The notes below the pieces were generated by a model. The model ran no database searches, was not told the origin of the DNA, and saw nothing but the letters and a program-made list of their open reading frames with translations. Source: Pseudomonas sp. W4I3 (lineage in GTDB: Bacteria; Pseudomonadota; Gammaproteobacteria; Pseudomonadales; Pseudomonadaceae). From it: DNA of 64,000 nucleotides. The stretch lies in assembly GCF_030816195.1 (NCBI RefSeq), contig NZ_JAUSXS010000001.1:620001-684000 (forward strand), written 5' to 3'. Below are positions 34,943 to 44,970 of this stretch, in pieces (the first letter of the stretch is position 1; every line of letters begins with the position of its first letter). The translations under genes and the position numbers were made by a program.

Positions 34943-35500
34943 ATGCCACGCTGCTTTTGGTGTTCTGAAGATCCGCTGTACATGGCTTATCACGATCAGG
35001 AGTGGGGAACGCCGCTGCGCGATGCGCAGGGTTTGTTCGAGTTGCTTTTGCTCGAAGGGTTCCAGGCGGGCTTGTCCTGGATCACCGTTTTGCGTAAACG
35101 CGAGCATTATCGAAAGGTCCTGTTCGGCTTTGATGCGCAGCGCCTGGCGAAGCTGACCGACGCTGAGATCGAGGCGCTGATGCAGGACCCAGGCATTGTG
35201 CGTAACCGCCTGAAGCTCAACGCTACACGCCGCAATGCCGCAGCCTGGCTGGCGCTAAAGGACCCTGTGGCTCTGCTCTGGTCGTTTGTGGGCGGCGTGC
35301 CCAAGGTCAATCACTTCAAGGATCGCAGCGAAGTCCCGGCGATTACCCCCGAGGCTGAAGCGATGAGCAAAGCCTTGAAAAAGGCCGGCTTCACCTTTGT
35401 CGGGCCGACCATCTGCTACGCGTTCATGCAGGCTTCGGGCATGGTCATGGACCACACTCAGGACTGCGACCGTTACGCGGACTTGGTCAACGCCGGTTAG
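34943..35500 (+). CDS. tag: DNA-3-methyladenine glycosylase I
   Basis: This 185-residue enzyme removes 3-methyladenine from alkylated DNA. The zinc ligands known for Tag are present: Cys4, His17, His171 and Cys175. The open frame extends far upstream over glyQ, but ATG 34943 with GGAG before it gives the family start MPRCFWCSED. It precedes lpxL in the same direction. Confidence 0.96.
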   Translation: MPRCFWCSEDPLYMAYHDQEWGTPLRDAQGLFELLLLEGFQAGLSWITVLRKREHYRKVLFGFDAQRLAKLTDAEIEALMQDPGIVRNRLKLNATRRNAAAWLALKDPVALLWSFVGGVPKVNHFKDRSEVPAITPEAEAMSKALKKAGFTFVGPTICYAFMQASGMVMDHTQDCDRYADLVNAG

Positions 35501-35540
35501 AATGCGCGCTTTGCGCACCACACACGATCAGGAGTGACCT

Positions 35541-36428
35541 GTGGAAAAGTTTAAAGGCGCCTTGCTGGTAGGCGCTCTTCGGTTGTTTGCGCTGCTGCCC
35601 TGGCGCGCCGTACAAGCCGTCGGCACGGCCATCGGCTGGATCATGTGGAAAACCCCCAACCGCTCCCGTGAAACGGTGCGGATCAACCTTTCCAAATGCT
35701 TCCCGGACATGGACCCGGCCGAGCGCGAGCGCCTGGTGGGACGCAGCCTGATGGACATTGGCAAGTCCCTGACCGAAAGCGCCTGCGCGTGGATCTGGCC
35801 GGCCCAGCGCTCCATCGACCTGGTGCGCGAAGTCGAAGGCCTGGAGGTGCTGCACGAGGCCTTGGCATCGGGCAAAGGCGTGGTGGGCATCACCAGCCAC
35901 CTGGGTAACTGGGAAGTGCTGAACCATTTCTATTGCAGCCAGTGCAAACCGATCATTTTCTACCGCCCGCCCAAGCTCAAGGCCGTTGATGAATTGCTGC
36001 GCAAGCAACGCGTGCAGCTGGGTAACCGCGTGGCGGCGTCCACCAAGGAGGGCATCCTCAGCGTGATCAAGGAAGTGCGCAAGGGCGGCCAGGTGGGCAT
36101 CCCTGCCGACCCCGAACCGGCTGAGTCCGCCGGGATTTTCGTGCCGTTCTTCGCCACCCAGGCGCTGACCAGCAAGTTCGTGCCGAACATGCTTGCGGGC
36201 CACAAGGCGGTGGGCGTGTTCCTGCACGCCCTGCGATTGCCGGACGGCTCGGGCTACAAAGTGATCCTGGAGGCGGCCCCCGAGGACATGTACAGCACCG
36301 ATACCGCCACGTCCTGCGCGGCGATGAGCAAGGTGGTGGAGCGCTATGTCGGCGCCTACCCGAGCCAGTACATGTGGAGCATGAAGCGCTTCAAGAAACG
36401 CCCGCCGGGTGAAGAGCGCTGGTACTGA
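35541..36428 (+). CDS. lpxL: Lipid A lauroyl acyltransferase, LpxL/HtrB family
   Basis: This 295-residue inner-membrane enzyme adds a secondary acyl chain to lipid A. It has an N-terminal membrane anchor (about residues 7-37), the catalytic HX4E motif at His120 to Glu125 (SHLGNWE), and the C-terminal QYMWSMKRFKKRP segment typical of the family. Start is GTG 35541, with AGGAG nine bases upstream. Whether it adds laurate or 2-hydroxylaurate cannot be told. It follows tag by 40 bases. Confidence 0.9.
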   Translation: MEKFKGALLVGALRLFALLPWRAVQAVGTAIGWIMWKTPNRSRETVRINLSKCFPDMDPAERERLVGRSLMDIGKSLTESACAWIWPAQRSIDLVREVEGLEVLHEALASGKGVVGITSHLGNWEVLNHFYCSQCKPIIFYRPPKLKAVDELLRKQRVQLGNRVAASTKEGILSVIKEVRKGGQVGIPADPEPAESAGIFVPFFATQALTSKFVPNMLAGHKAVGVFLHALRLPDGSGYKVILEAAPEDMYSTDTATSCAAMSKVVERYVGAYPSQYMWSMKRFKKRPPGEERWY

Positions 36429-36461
36429 TTCACACCTGACTCAAGACCACCACAAAACCAA

Positions 36462-36549
36462 TGTGGGAGGGGGCTTGCCCCCGATGGCGGTAGTCAGTCA
36501 ACCATGCATTGACTGATACACCGCTATCGGGAGCAAGCCCCCTCCCACA
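36462..36549. repeat. REPIN (two inverted REP sequences)
   Basis: Two REP sequences of the GTGGGAGGGGGC type face each other: forward at about 36462-36484 and inverted at about 36526-36549. Together they can fold into one long hairpin. It lies in the convergent gap between lpxL and the TPR gene. This is the class of short mobile repeat known from P. fluorescens. Confidence 0.9.
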
Positions 36550-36561
36550 TTTGAGTTTTGC

Positions 36562-36873
36562 TCAGGCCTGGCGGTCGAGTTTCTTCAGGAACACCGTCAT
36601 CTCTTTTTCAGCCTGTTTGTCGCCATGGGCCTGTGCCGCTTCAATGCCCTTCTGCCACGCCTGGCGCGCTGCTGCTGTATCGCCCAGCCCTTGCTGCGCC
36701 TTACCCAACAACTTCCACGCCGCCGAATACTTCGGATCGAACTCGACGCACCGGTGCAAATGCTCCGCCGCCCTGGCGTGGTCGTTCAGGTCCAGATAAC
36801 CCTTGCCCAACCCGAAGCGCAGCAGCGAGTTGTCCACACCCTTGGCCAGCATTTTTTCCAGGGACTCCAGCAT
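36562..36873 (-). CDS. Small TPR-repeat protein
   Basis: This 103-residue protein is made of about two tetratricopeptide repeats (LLRFGLGKGYLDLNDHARAAEHLHRCVEFDP at residues 17-47 and AWKLLGKAQQGLGDTAAARQAWQKGIEAA at 52-80). TPR repeats bind other proteins; the partner is not known. It starts 15 bases after trkA. A similar small gene stands near trkA in other pseudomonads. Confidence 0.85.
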   Translation of the reverse strand: MLESLEKMLAKGVDNSLLRFGLGKGYLDLNDHARAAEHLHRCVEFDPKYSAAWKLLGKAQQGLGDTAAARQAWQKGIEAAQAHGDKQAEKEMTVFLKKLDRQA

Positions 36874-36888
36874 CGCGTCGCTCCTTGA

Positions 36889-38262
36889 TCAGAAAAAGCT
36901 CAACCCTACGTGGAACAGCTTCTCCACATCGCGGATATGTTTCTTGTCCACCAGGAACAAGATCACATGGTCACCGGTAGCGATCACCGTGTCGTCGTGG
37001 GCAATAATCACTTCCTCATCGCGAATGATCGCGCCAATGGTAGTACCCGGCGGCAACCCGATATCGCGGATGGCCCTGCCGATCACCTTGCTCGACTTCG
37101 AGTCGCCATGGGCAATCGCCTCGATGGCCTCCGCCGCGCCACGGCGCAGGGAGTGCACACTGACGATATCGCCACGGCGTACGTGCGCCAGCAACGTACC
37201 GATGGTCGCCAGTTGCGGGCTGATGGCGATGTCGATATCGCCGCCCTGGATCAAATCGACGTAGGCCGGGTTGTTGATGATGGTCATCACCTTCTTCGCC
37301 CCCAGCCGCTTGGCCAGCAGCGAAGACATGATGTTGGCCTCGTCATCGTTGGTCAGCGCCAGGAAGATGTCCGCGTCGGCGATGTTTTCTTCCATCAGCA
37401 GGTCGCGGTCCGAAGCACTGCCCTGCAGCACCACGGTGCTGTCGAGCGTGTCGGACAAATGCCGGCAGCGTGTGGGGCTCATCTCGATGATCTTCACCTG
37501 GTAGCGGCTTTCGATCGCCTCCGCCAGACGCTCGCCAATCTGCCCGCCGCCCGCGATGACGATGCGCTTATACGTCTCATCGAGCCGGCGCATTTCGCTC
37601 ATCACGGCACGAATGTTCGCCTTGGCCGCGATGAAAAACACTTCGTCATCGGCTTCGATCACCGTGTCGCCCTGGGGCAGGATCGGCCGGTCACGGCGGA
37701 AAATCGCCGCGACGCGGGTTTCCACATTCGGCATGTGTTCGCGCAGTTGGCGCAATTGCTGGCCCACCAGCGGCCCGCCGTAGTAGGCCTTTACCGCGAC
37801 CAGTTGGGCCTTGCCTTCGGCAAAGTCGATTACCTGCAAGGCACCCGGGATTTCGATCAGGCGCTTGATGTAGTGAGTGACCACCTGTTCCGGGCTGATC
37901 AGCACGTCCACCGGAATCGCATCGTTGTCGAACAGGCCGGCGCGGGTCAGGTAGGCCGCTTCGCGGACGCGGGCGATCTTGGTCGGGGTGTGGAACAGCG
38001 TGTGGGCGACCTGGCAGGCGACCATATTGGTCTCGTCGCTGTTGGTGACCGCGACGAGCATGTCGGCATCGTCGGCGCCGGCTTGACGCAGCACGGTCGG
38101 GAACGACGCACGCCCTTGCACCGTGCGGATGTCCAGGCGGTCGCCCAGGTTGCGCAGACGCTCGCTGTCGGTGTCGACCACGGTGATGTCGTTGGCTTCA
38201 CTGGCCAAATGCTCAGCCAGCGTGCCGCCGACCTGCCCTGCCCCAAGGATGATGATTTTCAT
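36889..38262 (-). CDS. trkA: Trk potassium uptake regulator TrkA
   Basis: This 457-residue peripheral membrane protein binds NAD(H) and gates TrkH/TrkG potassium channels. Two RCK units are visible, each with a Rossmann motif (GAGQVGG at residues 7-13 and GGGQIG near residue 237) and a TrkA-C domain. It follows rsmB by 21 bases. A TrkH gene is not in this window. Confidence 0.97.
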   Translation of the reverse strand: MKIIILGAGQVGGTLAEHLASEANDITVVDTDSERLRNLGDRLDIRTVQGRASFPTVLRQAGADDADMLVAVTNSDETNMVACQVAHTLFHTPTKIARVREAAYLTRAGLFDNDAIPVDVLISPEQVVTHYIKRLIEIPGALQVIDFAEGKAQLVAVKAYYGGPLVGQQLRQLREHMPNVETRVAAIFRRDRPILPQGDTVIEADDEVFFIAAKANIRAVMSEMRRLDETYKRIVIAGGGQIGERLAEAIESRYQVKIIEMSPTRCRHLSDTLDSTVVLQGSASDRDLLMEENIADADIFLALTNDDEANIMSSLLAKRLGAKKVMTIINNPAYVDLIQGGDIDIAISPQLATIGTLLAHVRRGDIVSVHSLRRGAAEAIEAIAHGDSKSSKVIGRAIRDIGLPPGTTIGAIIRDEEVIIAHDDTVIATGDHVILFLVDKKHIRDVEKLFHVGLSFF

Positions 38263-38283
38263 CCGGTCACTCCCTTAAGCCCT

Positions 38284-39594
38284 TCAGCCGCGTGCGGCGG
38301 CGATCTTGATCAGTTTGGCGTAGTAGAAGCCGTCGTGCCCGCCTTCCTGCGCGAGCAATTGGCGGCCGTGGGGCTGCTTGATGCCGGCGGTGGTCGCAAG
38401 GTCCAGTTCCCGAGCGCCGCTAGTGCGGGCGAGGAAGGCTTCGATGACCTCGGTGTTCTCGGTGGGCAAGGTGGAACAGGTGGCGTACAGCAGCACGCCG
38501 CCGACTTCCAGGGTTGGCCACAGCGCGTCGAGCAGTTCGCCCTGCAGCATGGCCAGGGCGGCGATGTCGTCGGCTTGGCGGGTCAGTTTGATATCCGGAT
38601 GGCGACGGATCACGCCGGTTGCCGAGCACGGCGCATCCAGCAGAATGCGCTGGAACGGTTTGCCGTCCCACCAGGTGGCGGTGTCGCGGCCGTCGGCGGC
38701 GATCAGGTCGGCGCTCAATCCCAGGCGTGCGAGGTTTTCCCGCACGCGCACCAGGCGTTTGGCTTCCAGGTCGACGGCCACTACACCGGCGAGGTCTTTT
38801 TCGACTTCCAGGATGTGACAGGTCTTACCGCCTGGCGCGCAGCAGGCGTCCAATACGCGCTGACCGGGCGCCAGGTCGAGCAGGTCGGCGGCCAGTTGCG
38901 CCGCTTCGTCCTGCACGCTGATCCAGCCATCGGCAAAGCCCGGCAGGCTGCGCACGTCGGCGGCGGCTTCGAGCACGATGCCGTCGATGCTGTACACGCA
39001 CGGCGTGGCATTGATGCCGGCCTCGCTGAGCAATTGCAGGTAAGCGTCGCGGCTGTGGTGGCGACGGTTGACCCGCAGGATCATCGGCGGATGCGCATTG
39101 TTCGCTGCGCAAATCGCTTCCCATTGCTGCGGCCAGAAGGCCTTCAAGGATTTTTGCAGCCAGCGCGGATGCGCGGTACGCACCACCGGGTCATGTTCCA
39201 GTTCGGCCAGCAGCGCTTCGCTTTCGCGCTGGGCGCGGCGCAGCACGGCATTGAGCAAGGCCTTGGCCCAGGGTTTTTTCAGCTTGTCGGCGCAACCAAC
39301 CGTCTCACCGATGGCGGCGTGCGCCGGCACACGGGTGTAGAGCAGTTGATAAAGGCCGACCAGCAGCAGCGCTTCAACATCGGCATCGGCCGCCTTGAAA
39401 GGTTTTTGCAGCAGCTTGGCCGCCAGCGCCGACAACCGCGGCTGCCAACGCGCGGTGCCGAAGGCCAGGTCCTGAGTGAAACCGCGATCACGGTCCTCGA
39501 CCTTATCCAGCTGGACAGGCAGTGAACTGTTCAGAGAAGCCTTGCCGTTGAGTACGGCGGCGAGCGCCTTGGCGGCGGCCAGACGCGGATTCAT
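38284..39594 (-). CDS. rsmB: 16S rRNA (cytosine-967 C5) methyltransferase
   Basis: This 436-residue enzyme methylates C967 of 16S rRNA. An N-terminal NusB-like domain (about residues 1-140) precedes a SAM-dependent catalytic domain with [12 protein letters not shown] (near residue 250) and the catalytic DAPCSATG. The ATG overlaps the fmt stop by four bases, and trkA follows. A very long antisense ORF (871 codons) is a shadow. Confidence 0.97.
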   Translation of the reverse strand: MNPRLAAAKALAAVLNGKASLNSSLPVQLDKVEDRDRGFTQDLAFGTARWQPRLSALAAKLLQKPFKAADADVEALLLVGLYQLLYTRVPAHAAIGETVGCADKLKKPWAKALLNAVLRRAQRESEALLAELEHDPVVRTAHPRWLQKSLKAFWPQQWEAICAANNAHPPMILRVNRRHHSRDAYLQLLSEAGINATPCVYSIDGIVLEAAADVRSLPGFADGWISVQDEAAQLAADLLDLAPGQRVLDACCAPGGKTCHILEVEKDLAGVVAVDLEAKRLVRVRENLARLGLSADLIAADGRDTATWWDGKPFQRILLDAPCSATGVIRRHPDIKLTRQADDIAALAMLQGELLDALWPTLEVGGVLLYATCSTLPTENTEVIEAFLARTSGARELDLATTAGIKQPHGRQLLAQEGGHDGFYYAKLIKIAAARG

Positions 39595-40544
39595 TGAGCG
39601 GTCACTCCAAGGATCGTGCCGGGGGCGAATTTCTCACGGCGGCTGTTGAACAGATCGCTGAAATTCAGCGCCTTGCCACCGGGCAGTTGCAGACGTGTCA
39701 GGCACAACGCCTGTTCACCGCAGGCGACCAACAAGCCGTCCTTGCTGGCTCCAATGATTTCGCCGGGTGCGCCTTTGCCATCGGCCAGGGTGGCAGCGAG
39801 TACTTTCAAGGCTTCGCCGTTCAGCGTGCTGTGGCATATAGGCCAAGGGTTGAAGGCCCGCACCAGGCGCTCCAGCTCTACGCCGGGGCGGTTCCAGTCA
39901 ATACGAGCTTCGTCTTTGTTCAGTTTGTGGGCGTAGGTGGCCAGGCTGTCGTCCTGCCCTTCGCCTTCCAGGGTGCCGGCAGCGAGACCGGCGATGGCCT
40001 GGATGACGGCGGGCGGCCCCATTTCAGCCAGGCGGTCGTGCAGGCTGCCGCCGGTGTCCTGAGCGGTGATCGGGGTGGTGACTTTGAGCAGCATTGGGCC
40101 GGTGTCCAAGCCTGCTTCCATGCGCATGACGGTCACGCCGCTTTCGCTGTCGCCCGCTTCTACCGCGCGCTGGATCGGAGCCGCTCCGCGCCAGCGTGGC
40201 AGCAGCGACGCGTGGCTGTTGATGCAGCCCAGACGCGGGATATCAAGCACGGCCTGGGGCAGGATCAAGCCGTAAGCGACGACTACCAACAGGTCCGGCT
40301 TCAATGCGGCCAGCTCAGCCTGGGCCTCGGCGTTGCGCAAGGTGGGCGGCTGCAGCACGGGAATAGCGTGCTCGAGCGCCAGTTGCTTGACCGGGCTTGG
40401 CATCAGTTTTTGCCCGCGCCCGGCCGGGCGATCCGGCTGGGTGTACACCGCAACGATTTCATAAGGGCTGGCAAGCAGCGCCTTGAGGTGTTCGGCGGCA
40501 AATTCGGGGGTACCGGCAAAAACAATGCGCAGTGGCTCGGTCAT
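39591..40544 (-). CDS. fmt: Methionyl-tRNA formyltransferase
   Basis: This 317-residue enzyme formylates initiator Met-tRNA. The catalytic region [21 protein letters not shown] contains the Asn and His of the active site, followed by the Asp in GLDTGPML. Length is normal. It overlaps rsmB by four bases and lies 69 bases after def, with a terminator-like hairpin in between. Confidence 0.98.
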   Translation of the reverse strand: MTEPLRIVFAGTPEFAAEHLKALLASPYEIVAVYTQPDRPAGRGQKLMPSPVKQLALEHAIPVLQPPTLRNAEAQAELAALKPDLLVVVAYGLILPQAVLDIPRLGCINSHASLLPRWRGAAPIQRAVEAGDSESGVTVMRMEAGLDTGPMLLKVTTPITAQDTGGSLHDRLAEMGPPAVIQAIAGLAAGTLEGEGQDDSLATYAHKLNKDEARIDWNRPGVELERLVRAFNPWPICHSTLNGEALKVLAATLADGKGAPGEIIGASKDGLLVACGEQALCLTRLQLPGGKALNFSDLFNSRREKFAPGTILGVTAQ

Positions 40545-40567
40545 CGGAGTTCTCGGTTAAAAGCAGT

Positions 40568-40601
40568 CACAAAAGAAAAAGGCTTGCCGCAGCAAGCCTT
40601 T
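40568..40601 (-). terminator. Hairpin terminator between def and fmt
   Basis: Arms AAAGGCTTGC (40578-40587) and GCAAGCCTTT (40592-40601) around CGCA are followed on the minus strand by TTTTTCTTTT. It is 13 bases past the def stop, so it may end or attenuate the def transcript before fmt. Confidence 0.8.
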
Positions 40602-40613
40602 GGAAGGAGGGCA

Positions 40614-41120
40614 TCAAGCTTGCTGGCGATGCTTTTTTTCCAGCTTCTTCTTGATCCGGTCACGTTTGAGCGTGGACAGGTAATCGACAAACAACTTGCC
40701 GTTGAGGTGGTCGCACTCGTGCTGGATACACACCGCCAGCAGGCCTTCGGCAATCAGCTCGAACGGCTTGCCGTCGCGGTCCAGCGCCTTGATCTTCACG
40801 CGCAACGGGCGTTCGACGTTCTCGTAGAACTCCGGCACCGACAGGCAACCTTCCTGGTATTCGCCCATCTCGTCGGTCAGCGGTTCGAACTCGGGATTGA
40901 TGTACACCCGGGGTTCGCTGCGATCTTCAGACAGGTCCATGACCACGACGCGCAGGTGCACGTTGACCTGGGTCGCGGCGAGGCCGATGCCCGGGGCTTC
41001 ATACATTGTTTCAAACATGTCATCGACCAACTGACGAACCTTGTCGTCCACTACGGCCACCGGCTTGGCGATCGTGCGCAGGCGCGAGTCGGGAAATTCG
41101 AGGATGTTCAAAATAGCCAT
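40614..41120 (-). CDS. def: Peptide deformylase
   Basis: This 168-residue metalloenzyme removes the formyl group from new proteins. All three motifs are present: GIGLAATQ (residues 44-51), EGCLS (90-94) and HECDH (134-138), which supply the metal ligands and catalytic Glu. ATG 41120 ([11 protein letters not shown]) is chosen over an upstream open frame, as family members start here. It is divergent from the next gene. Confidence 0.98.
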   Translation of the reverse strand: MAILNILEFPDSRLRTIAKPVAVVDDKVRQLVDDMFETMYEAPGIGLAATQVNVHLRVVVMDLSEDRSEPRVYINPEFEPLTDEMGEYQEGCLSVPEFYENVERPLRVKIKALDRDGKPFELIAEGLLAVCIQHECDHLNGKLFVDYLSTLKRDRIKKKLEKKHRQQA

Positions 41121-41255
41121 AAGCGTAATTGCTGCACATGTGAGGTAGAGGCAAATCGGCGGTGGGATGGACCCAGGCAGCCGGTGTGAAACGTTCGAAA
41201 GCCGCGAAGGCCATGGCGTTTCACGCGAACGCACATAATAAAGGAGATTGACCCC

Positions 41256-42026
41256 ATGAGGAAATCGCTACTCGTCTTGCTGCTATGGGCCCCGGTCGCC
41301 ATGGCGCTGATTCCACCGCCCGACCAGCGCCTGGACGCCATCACGCAAAAGGCTATCCAGGCTTTTTTGGTGCACAACCGCATATTCGAATCGCCCAAGG
41401 ACCTGGACAACGCTCCCTACATTATCGCCGCCGATGCCGGGCGCGTGCTGGGCGCCAATGGTGAGCGCATCTATGCCAGAGGCGACCTGGACCCGACCCA
41501 GCCGACCTATGGAATCTTCCGCCGGGGCAAGGCCTACACCGACCCCAACACCCACGAACTGCTCGGGATCAACGCCGACGACATCGGCACTGCGCGCTTC
41601 CTGCGGGCTGACGATCTCACCACCCTGGCCGTGCAAAGAGTCACCCAGGAAATCCGCCCCGGCGACCGTTTGCTTCGCGCCGAACCTGGCATCAGCCTGG
41701 CCAGTCCGACAACAGCTGCACCCTTCGTTGAAGGGCACATCATCGACGTCCCCAGGGGCTTATCGCAGGCCGGCCTGCTGGACGCGGTGACCCTGAACAG
41801 GGGGCGCCGGGATGGATTGGTCGAGGGCCAGTTGCTGAGCGTGATCAGGGCTGGCGCCTCGGTGCGCGATGCACTGACGGGCGCTCCGACGAGCCTGCCG
41901 GATGTTCGAGCCGGCACCCTGATGGTGTTTCGCACCTATGAAAAGCTCAGCTATGGCCTGGTCCTCAGCGCCTCACGCTCCTTGGCGGTGATGGACCGTT
42001 TCGAGACGGCCGATCAAGCGCAATAA
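41256..42026 (+). CDS. Exported protein related to LysM-family proteins, lacking the LysM domain
   Basis: This 256-residue protein has a signal peptide (about residues 1-18, [18 protein letters not shown]). The remaining sequence matches the C-terminal part of the LysM protein found between def and dprA in other pseudomonads ([53 protein letters not shown]). Homologues I recall are about 340 residues and carry a LysM module just after the signal peptide. That module is missing, with the frame intact. It may no longer bind peptidoglycan. The function of the family is not established. Confidence 0.82.
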   Translation: MRKSLLVLLLWAPVAMALIPPPDQRLDAITQKAIQAFLVHNRIFESPKDLDNAPYIIAADAGRVLGANGERIYARGDLDPTQPTYGIFRRGKAYTDPNTHELLGINADDIGTARFLRADDLTTLAVQRVTQEIRPGDRLLRAEPGISLASPTTAAPFVEGHIIDVPRGLSQAGLLDAVTLNRGRRDGLVEGQLLSVIRAGASVRDALTGAPTSLPDVRAGTLMVFRTYEKLSYGLVLSASRSLAVMDRFETADQAQ

Positions 42027-42089
42027 ATAGCCTGCTAAATAAGTTACCAACAGAGTTATCCACAGCTTGTTCCGGTCAAGGATGATCAG

Positions 42090-43193
42090 ATGTTTCCGAT
42101 AAACAGCAATGAAATTTCCCCGGCAGAGTTGGAAGCACGACTACGCTTGCACAGGCTGCCGGAACTGGGGCCCCAGCGCTTTCGCGTGTTGATCGAGGCG
42201 TTCGGCTCTGCTTCCAAAGCCATCAGTGCCCCTGCCAGTGCTTGGCGTTCTCTCGGGTTACCGGCCGTCAGTGCCGATGCCCGGCGCACCCCGGACATCC
42301 GTGATGGCGCCAGTGCGGCGCTGGCCTGGCTGGACCGTCCGGCCCAGCATTTACTGATGTGGGACCAGCCTGAGTACCCGGCACTGCTCGCTCAGATCGA
42401 TGGCGCACCGCCGCTGTTATTCGTGGCTGGCGACCCGACCCTGCTGGAAAAGCCGCAGTTGGCCATGGTCGGTAGCCGTCGTGCTTCGCGCCCTGGCATG
42501 GACACCGCAGCCGCCTTTTCCCGTAGCCTGGCAAGCGCTGGTTTTGTCATCACCAGCGGCCTCGCGCTGGGTATCGATGGTGCGGCCCATCAGGCGGCAT
42601 TGGATGTGGGCGGTCACACCATCGGCGTGCTCGGCACTGGCCTGCAAAATTTTTATCCACAGCGCCATAAGAAGCTCGCCGACGCGATGATCGCCCAAGG
42701 CAGCGCGGTCGTTTCCGAGTTTCCGTTGGATGCCCCGCCCCAGGCCGGCAACTTTCCACGGCGCAATCGCATCATCAGCGGTTTGTCCCTGGGGGTTCTG
42801 GTAGTGGAAGCCAGCACGGCCAGCGGTTCGCTGATCACCGCACGGCTGGCTGCCGAACAAGGGCGTGAAGTCTATGCCATTCCTGGTTCCATTCATCACC
42901 CGGGGGCCAAAGGCTGTCATCAGTTGATCCGCGATGGCGCGGTGCTGGTGGAAACCATCGAGCACATCCTTGAAGGCTTGCGCGGATGGCAGGCGTTGTC
43001 ACGCCCGGCACCGGTGCCGGTGGTTCATCCGCTGGTGGCCTTGCTGCACGCGGCTCCGCAGACCAGCGAAGCCCTGGCGATTGCCAGTGGCCGGCCGCTG
43101 TCCCAGGTGTTGGCGACCCTTACCGAGCTGGAACTGGAGGGCCAAGTGATTTGTGAAAGCGGGCGCTGGCTAGCGCGGTGCGCACTGGTGTAG
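42090..43193 (+). CDS. dprA: DNA-processing protein DprA
   Basis: This 367-residue protein loads RecA on incoming single-stranded DNA during transformation. It has an N-terminal SAM-like region, the Rossmann-type DprA core (MVGSRRASRPG near residue 130, SGLALGIDGAAHQAAL near residue 155, NFPRRNRIISGLSLGVLVVEA near residue 220), and a C-terminal winged-helix-like segment. Many pseudomonads keep the gene without known natural competence. tsaC follows after 71 bases. Confidence 0.96.
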   Translation: MFPINSNEISPAELEARLRLHRLPELGPQRFRVLIEAFGSASKAISAPASAWRSLGLPAVSADARRTPDIRDGASAALAWLDRPAQHLLMWDQPEYPALLAQIDGAPPLLFVAGDPTLLEKPQLAMVGSRRASRPGMDTAAAFSRSLASAGFVITSGLALGIDGAAHQAALDVGGHTIGVLGTGLQNFYPQRHKKLADAMIAQGSAVVSEFPLDAPPQAGNFPRRNRIISGLSLGVLVVEASTASGSLITARLAAEQGREVYAIPGSIHHPGAKGCHQLIRDGAVLVETIEHILEGLRGWQALSRPAPVPVVHPLVALLHAAPQTSEALAIASGRPLSQVLATLTELELEGQVICESGRWLARCALV

Positions 43194-43264
43194 GGAGCTT
43201 TTCTAGCTGGGTTTTGTAACGAAGATCGGTAAACTGCCCAGAGCTTTAGTTCGGAGAGTAAACA

Positions 43265-43822
43265 ATGGTCAACAGGTGGCGTGTGCTGGAAGCCGCACGA
43301 GAAATTCGCGCAGGTGCGGTGATTGCCTATCCGACCGAAGCGGTCTGGGGCCTGGGCTGCGATCCGTGGAACGAAGAAGCGGTGGACCGTCTGCTGGCGA
43401 TCAAGAACCGCTCGGTGGATAAGGGCCTGATCCTGGTAGCGGATAACATTCGCCAGTTCGACTTCCTGTTCGAGGATTTCCCTGACACCTGGATCGAGCG
43501 CATGGCCAGCACCTGGCCTGGGCCGAATACCTGGCTGGTGCCCCACCAGGACTTGCTGCCGGAATGGGTCACGGGTATGCATGACACCGTGGCGCTGCGG
43601 GTCAGTGACCACCCATTGGTGCGGGATTTGTGCGCCCAGGTCGGGCCGTTGATTTCCACCTCGGCCAACCCCCAGGGCCGCCCGGCGGCGCGCACGCGGA
43701 TCCGGGTGGAGCAGTATTTCCGTGGGCAAGTTGACCTTGTGCTGGGTGGCGCCTTGGGTGGGCGCAAGAACCCGAGCCTGATCCGTGACCTGGTGACGGG
43801 GGATGTGGTGCGACCGTCTTGA
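43265..43822 (+). CDS. tsaC: Threonylcarbamoyl-AMP synthase
   Basis: This 185-residue YrdC-type enzyme makes threonylcarbamoyl-AMP for the t6A37 modification of tRNA. Key motifs are [12 protein letters not shown] near residue 22, [14 protein letters not shown] near residue 46, and [11 protein letters not shown] near residue 136, holding the KxR and SxN residues of the active site. A GGAG site precedes ATG 43265. A REP pair follows it. Confidence 0.96.
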   Translation: MVNRWRVLEAAREIRAGAVIAYPTEAVWGLGCDPWNEEAVDRLLAIKNRSVDKGLILVADNIRQFDFLFEDFPDTWIERMASTWPGPNTWLVPHQDLLPEWVTGMHDTVALRVSDHPLVRDLCAQVGPLISTSANPQGRPAARTRIRVEQYFRGQVDLVLGGALGGRKNPSLIRDLVTGDVVRPS

Positions 43823-43837
43823 GACCCCGTCGCGCCC

Positions 43838-43920
43838 ATCGGGGGCAAGCCCCCCTCCCACATTTGATCGGTGTTTGTCATGACAACTCGGTCAAGGGTG
43901 GGAGTGGGCTTGCCCGCGAT
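43838..43920. repeat. REP pair in the opposite (diverging) arrangement
   Basis: An inverted REP (43838-43863) is followed by a forward, slightly different REP (about 43898-43920, with GTGGGAGTGGGC). The GTGGGAG ends face each other here, the reverse of the other REPINs in this window. A short palindrome TGTCATGACA lies between them. The block sits between the convergent tsaC and qor genes. Confidence 0.8.
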
Positions 43921-43927
43921 GACTTGC

Positions 43928-44905
43928 TTAAGGCAGCAGAATGGTTGAGCCGGTCGTGCGCCGCGCTGACAACTCTGTCTGCGCTTTGGCCGCGTCCGCC
44001 AGTGCATAACGCTGGTTGATGTCGATGCGCACCTTGCCGGTTTTGATCATCGAGAACAGGTCATCGGCCATCGCCTGCAAATCCTTTGCATTGCTCGCGT
44101 AGGTCGCCAGCGTCGGGCGGGTGACGTACAACGAACCCTTGGCCGACAGAATCCCCAGGTTCACCCCGTCCACCGCACCCGATGCATTACCGAAGCTCAC
44201 CACCAACCCACGCGGTGCCACGCTGTCCAGCGAGGTCAGCCAGGTGTCCTTGCCGACGCCGTCATACACCACCGGCACCTTTTTACCGTCGGTCAATTCC
44301 AGTACGCGTTGTGCGACATTTTCCTTGCTGTAATCGATGGTTTCCCAGGCGCCCAGGGATTTGGCCAAGGCGGCTTTCTCCGGGGAGCTCACCGTACCGA
44401 TCAACTTGACGCCCAACGCCTTGGCCCATTGGCAGGCCAGGGAGCCCACGCCGCCGGCAGCAGCGTGGAACAGAATGGTTTCGCCGCCCTTCAGCTCATA
44501 CGTCTGGCGCAACAGGTACTGCACGGTCAGGCCTTTGAGCATGGCGCCAGCAGCCTGTTCGAAGCTGATGTCGTCGGGCAGGTGCACCAGGTTGGCGGCG
44601 GGCAATACGTGCAACTGGCCGTAGGCGCCCAGCGGGCCGCTGCCATAGGCGACGCGGTCGCCGACCTTGAACTGGCTGACTTCACTGCCCACGGCGTCGA
44701 CCACACCGGCGCCCTCGGCGCCCAGCCCCGATGGCAGGGCCGGTGGTGCGTAAAGACCGCTGCGAAAGTAAGTGTCGATGAAGTTCAGGCCAATGGCTTC
44801 GTTACGCACCCGAACTTGCTGTGGGCCAGGCTCCGCTGGCGTGTAGTCCACATACTCGAGCACTTCGGGGCCGCCATGGGCGCTGAACTGGATACGTTTG
44901 GCCAT
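43928..44905 (-). CDS. qor: NADPH:quinone oxidoreductase
   Basis: This 325-residue protein is a zinc-free quinone reductase of the medium-chain dehydrogenase family. The family N-terminus (VLEYVDYTPAEPGPQQVRVRN), LNFIDTYFRSGLY, and the nucleotide-binding AAAGGVGSLACQWAKALG near residue 148 are seen. Structural zinc cysteines are absent, as in Qor. It is divergent from hemF. Confidence 0.95.
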   Translation of the reverse strand: MAKRIQFSAHGGPEVLEYVDYTPAEPGPQQVRVRNEAIGLNFIDTYFRSGLYAPPALPSGLGAEGAGVVDAVGSEVSQFKVGDRVAYGSGPLGAYGQLHVLPAANLVHLPDDISFEQAAGAMLKGLTVQYLLRQTYELKGGETILFHAAAGGVGSLACQWAKALGVKLIGTVSSPEKAALAKSLGAWETIDYSKENVAQRVLELTDGKKVPVVYDGVGKDTWLTSLDSVAPRGLVVSFGNASGAVDGVNLGILSAKGSLYVTRPTLATYASNAKDLQAMADDLFSMIKTGKVRIDINQRYALADAAKAQTELSARRTTGSTILLP

Positions 44906-44956
44906 TTACCTTCTCCTTGGGTCGACTGTACAAAGGTCCCTATCGGACTCCTAAGC

Positions 44957-44970
44957 TTGATCTTCGTCAA
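44957..44970 (+). promoter_or_regulatory. Anr/Dnr (FNR-type) box of hemF
   Basis: TTGATCTTCGTCAA matches the TTGAT-N4-ATCAA consensus at nine of ten positions. A TATCCT -10 hexamer at 44995-45000 would put the start near 45005, so the box is centred at about -41.5, the standard activating position. Control of hemF by Anr and Dnr is known in P. aeruginosa. Confidence 0.75.

Noticed and set aside
36910..39525. 871-codon plus-strand ORF over trkA and rsmB
   Set aside because: It spans two clear minus-strand genes and their gap, and its His/Gln-rich product is typical of reverse-strand translation.
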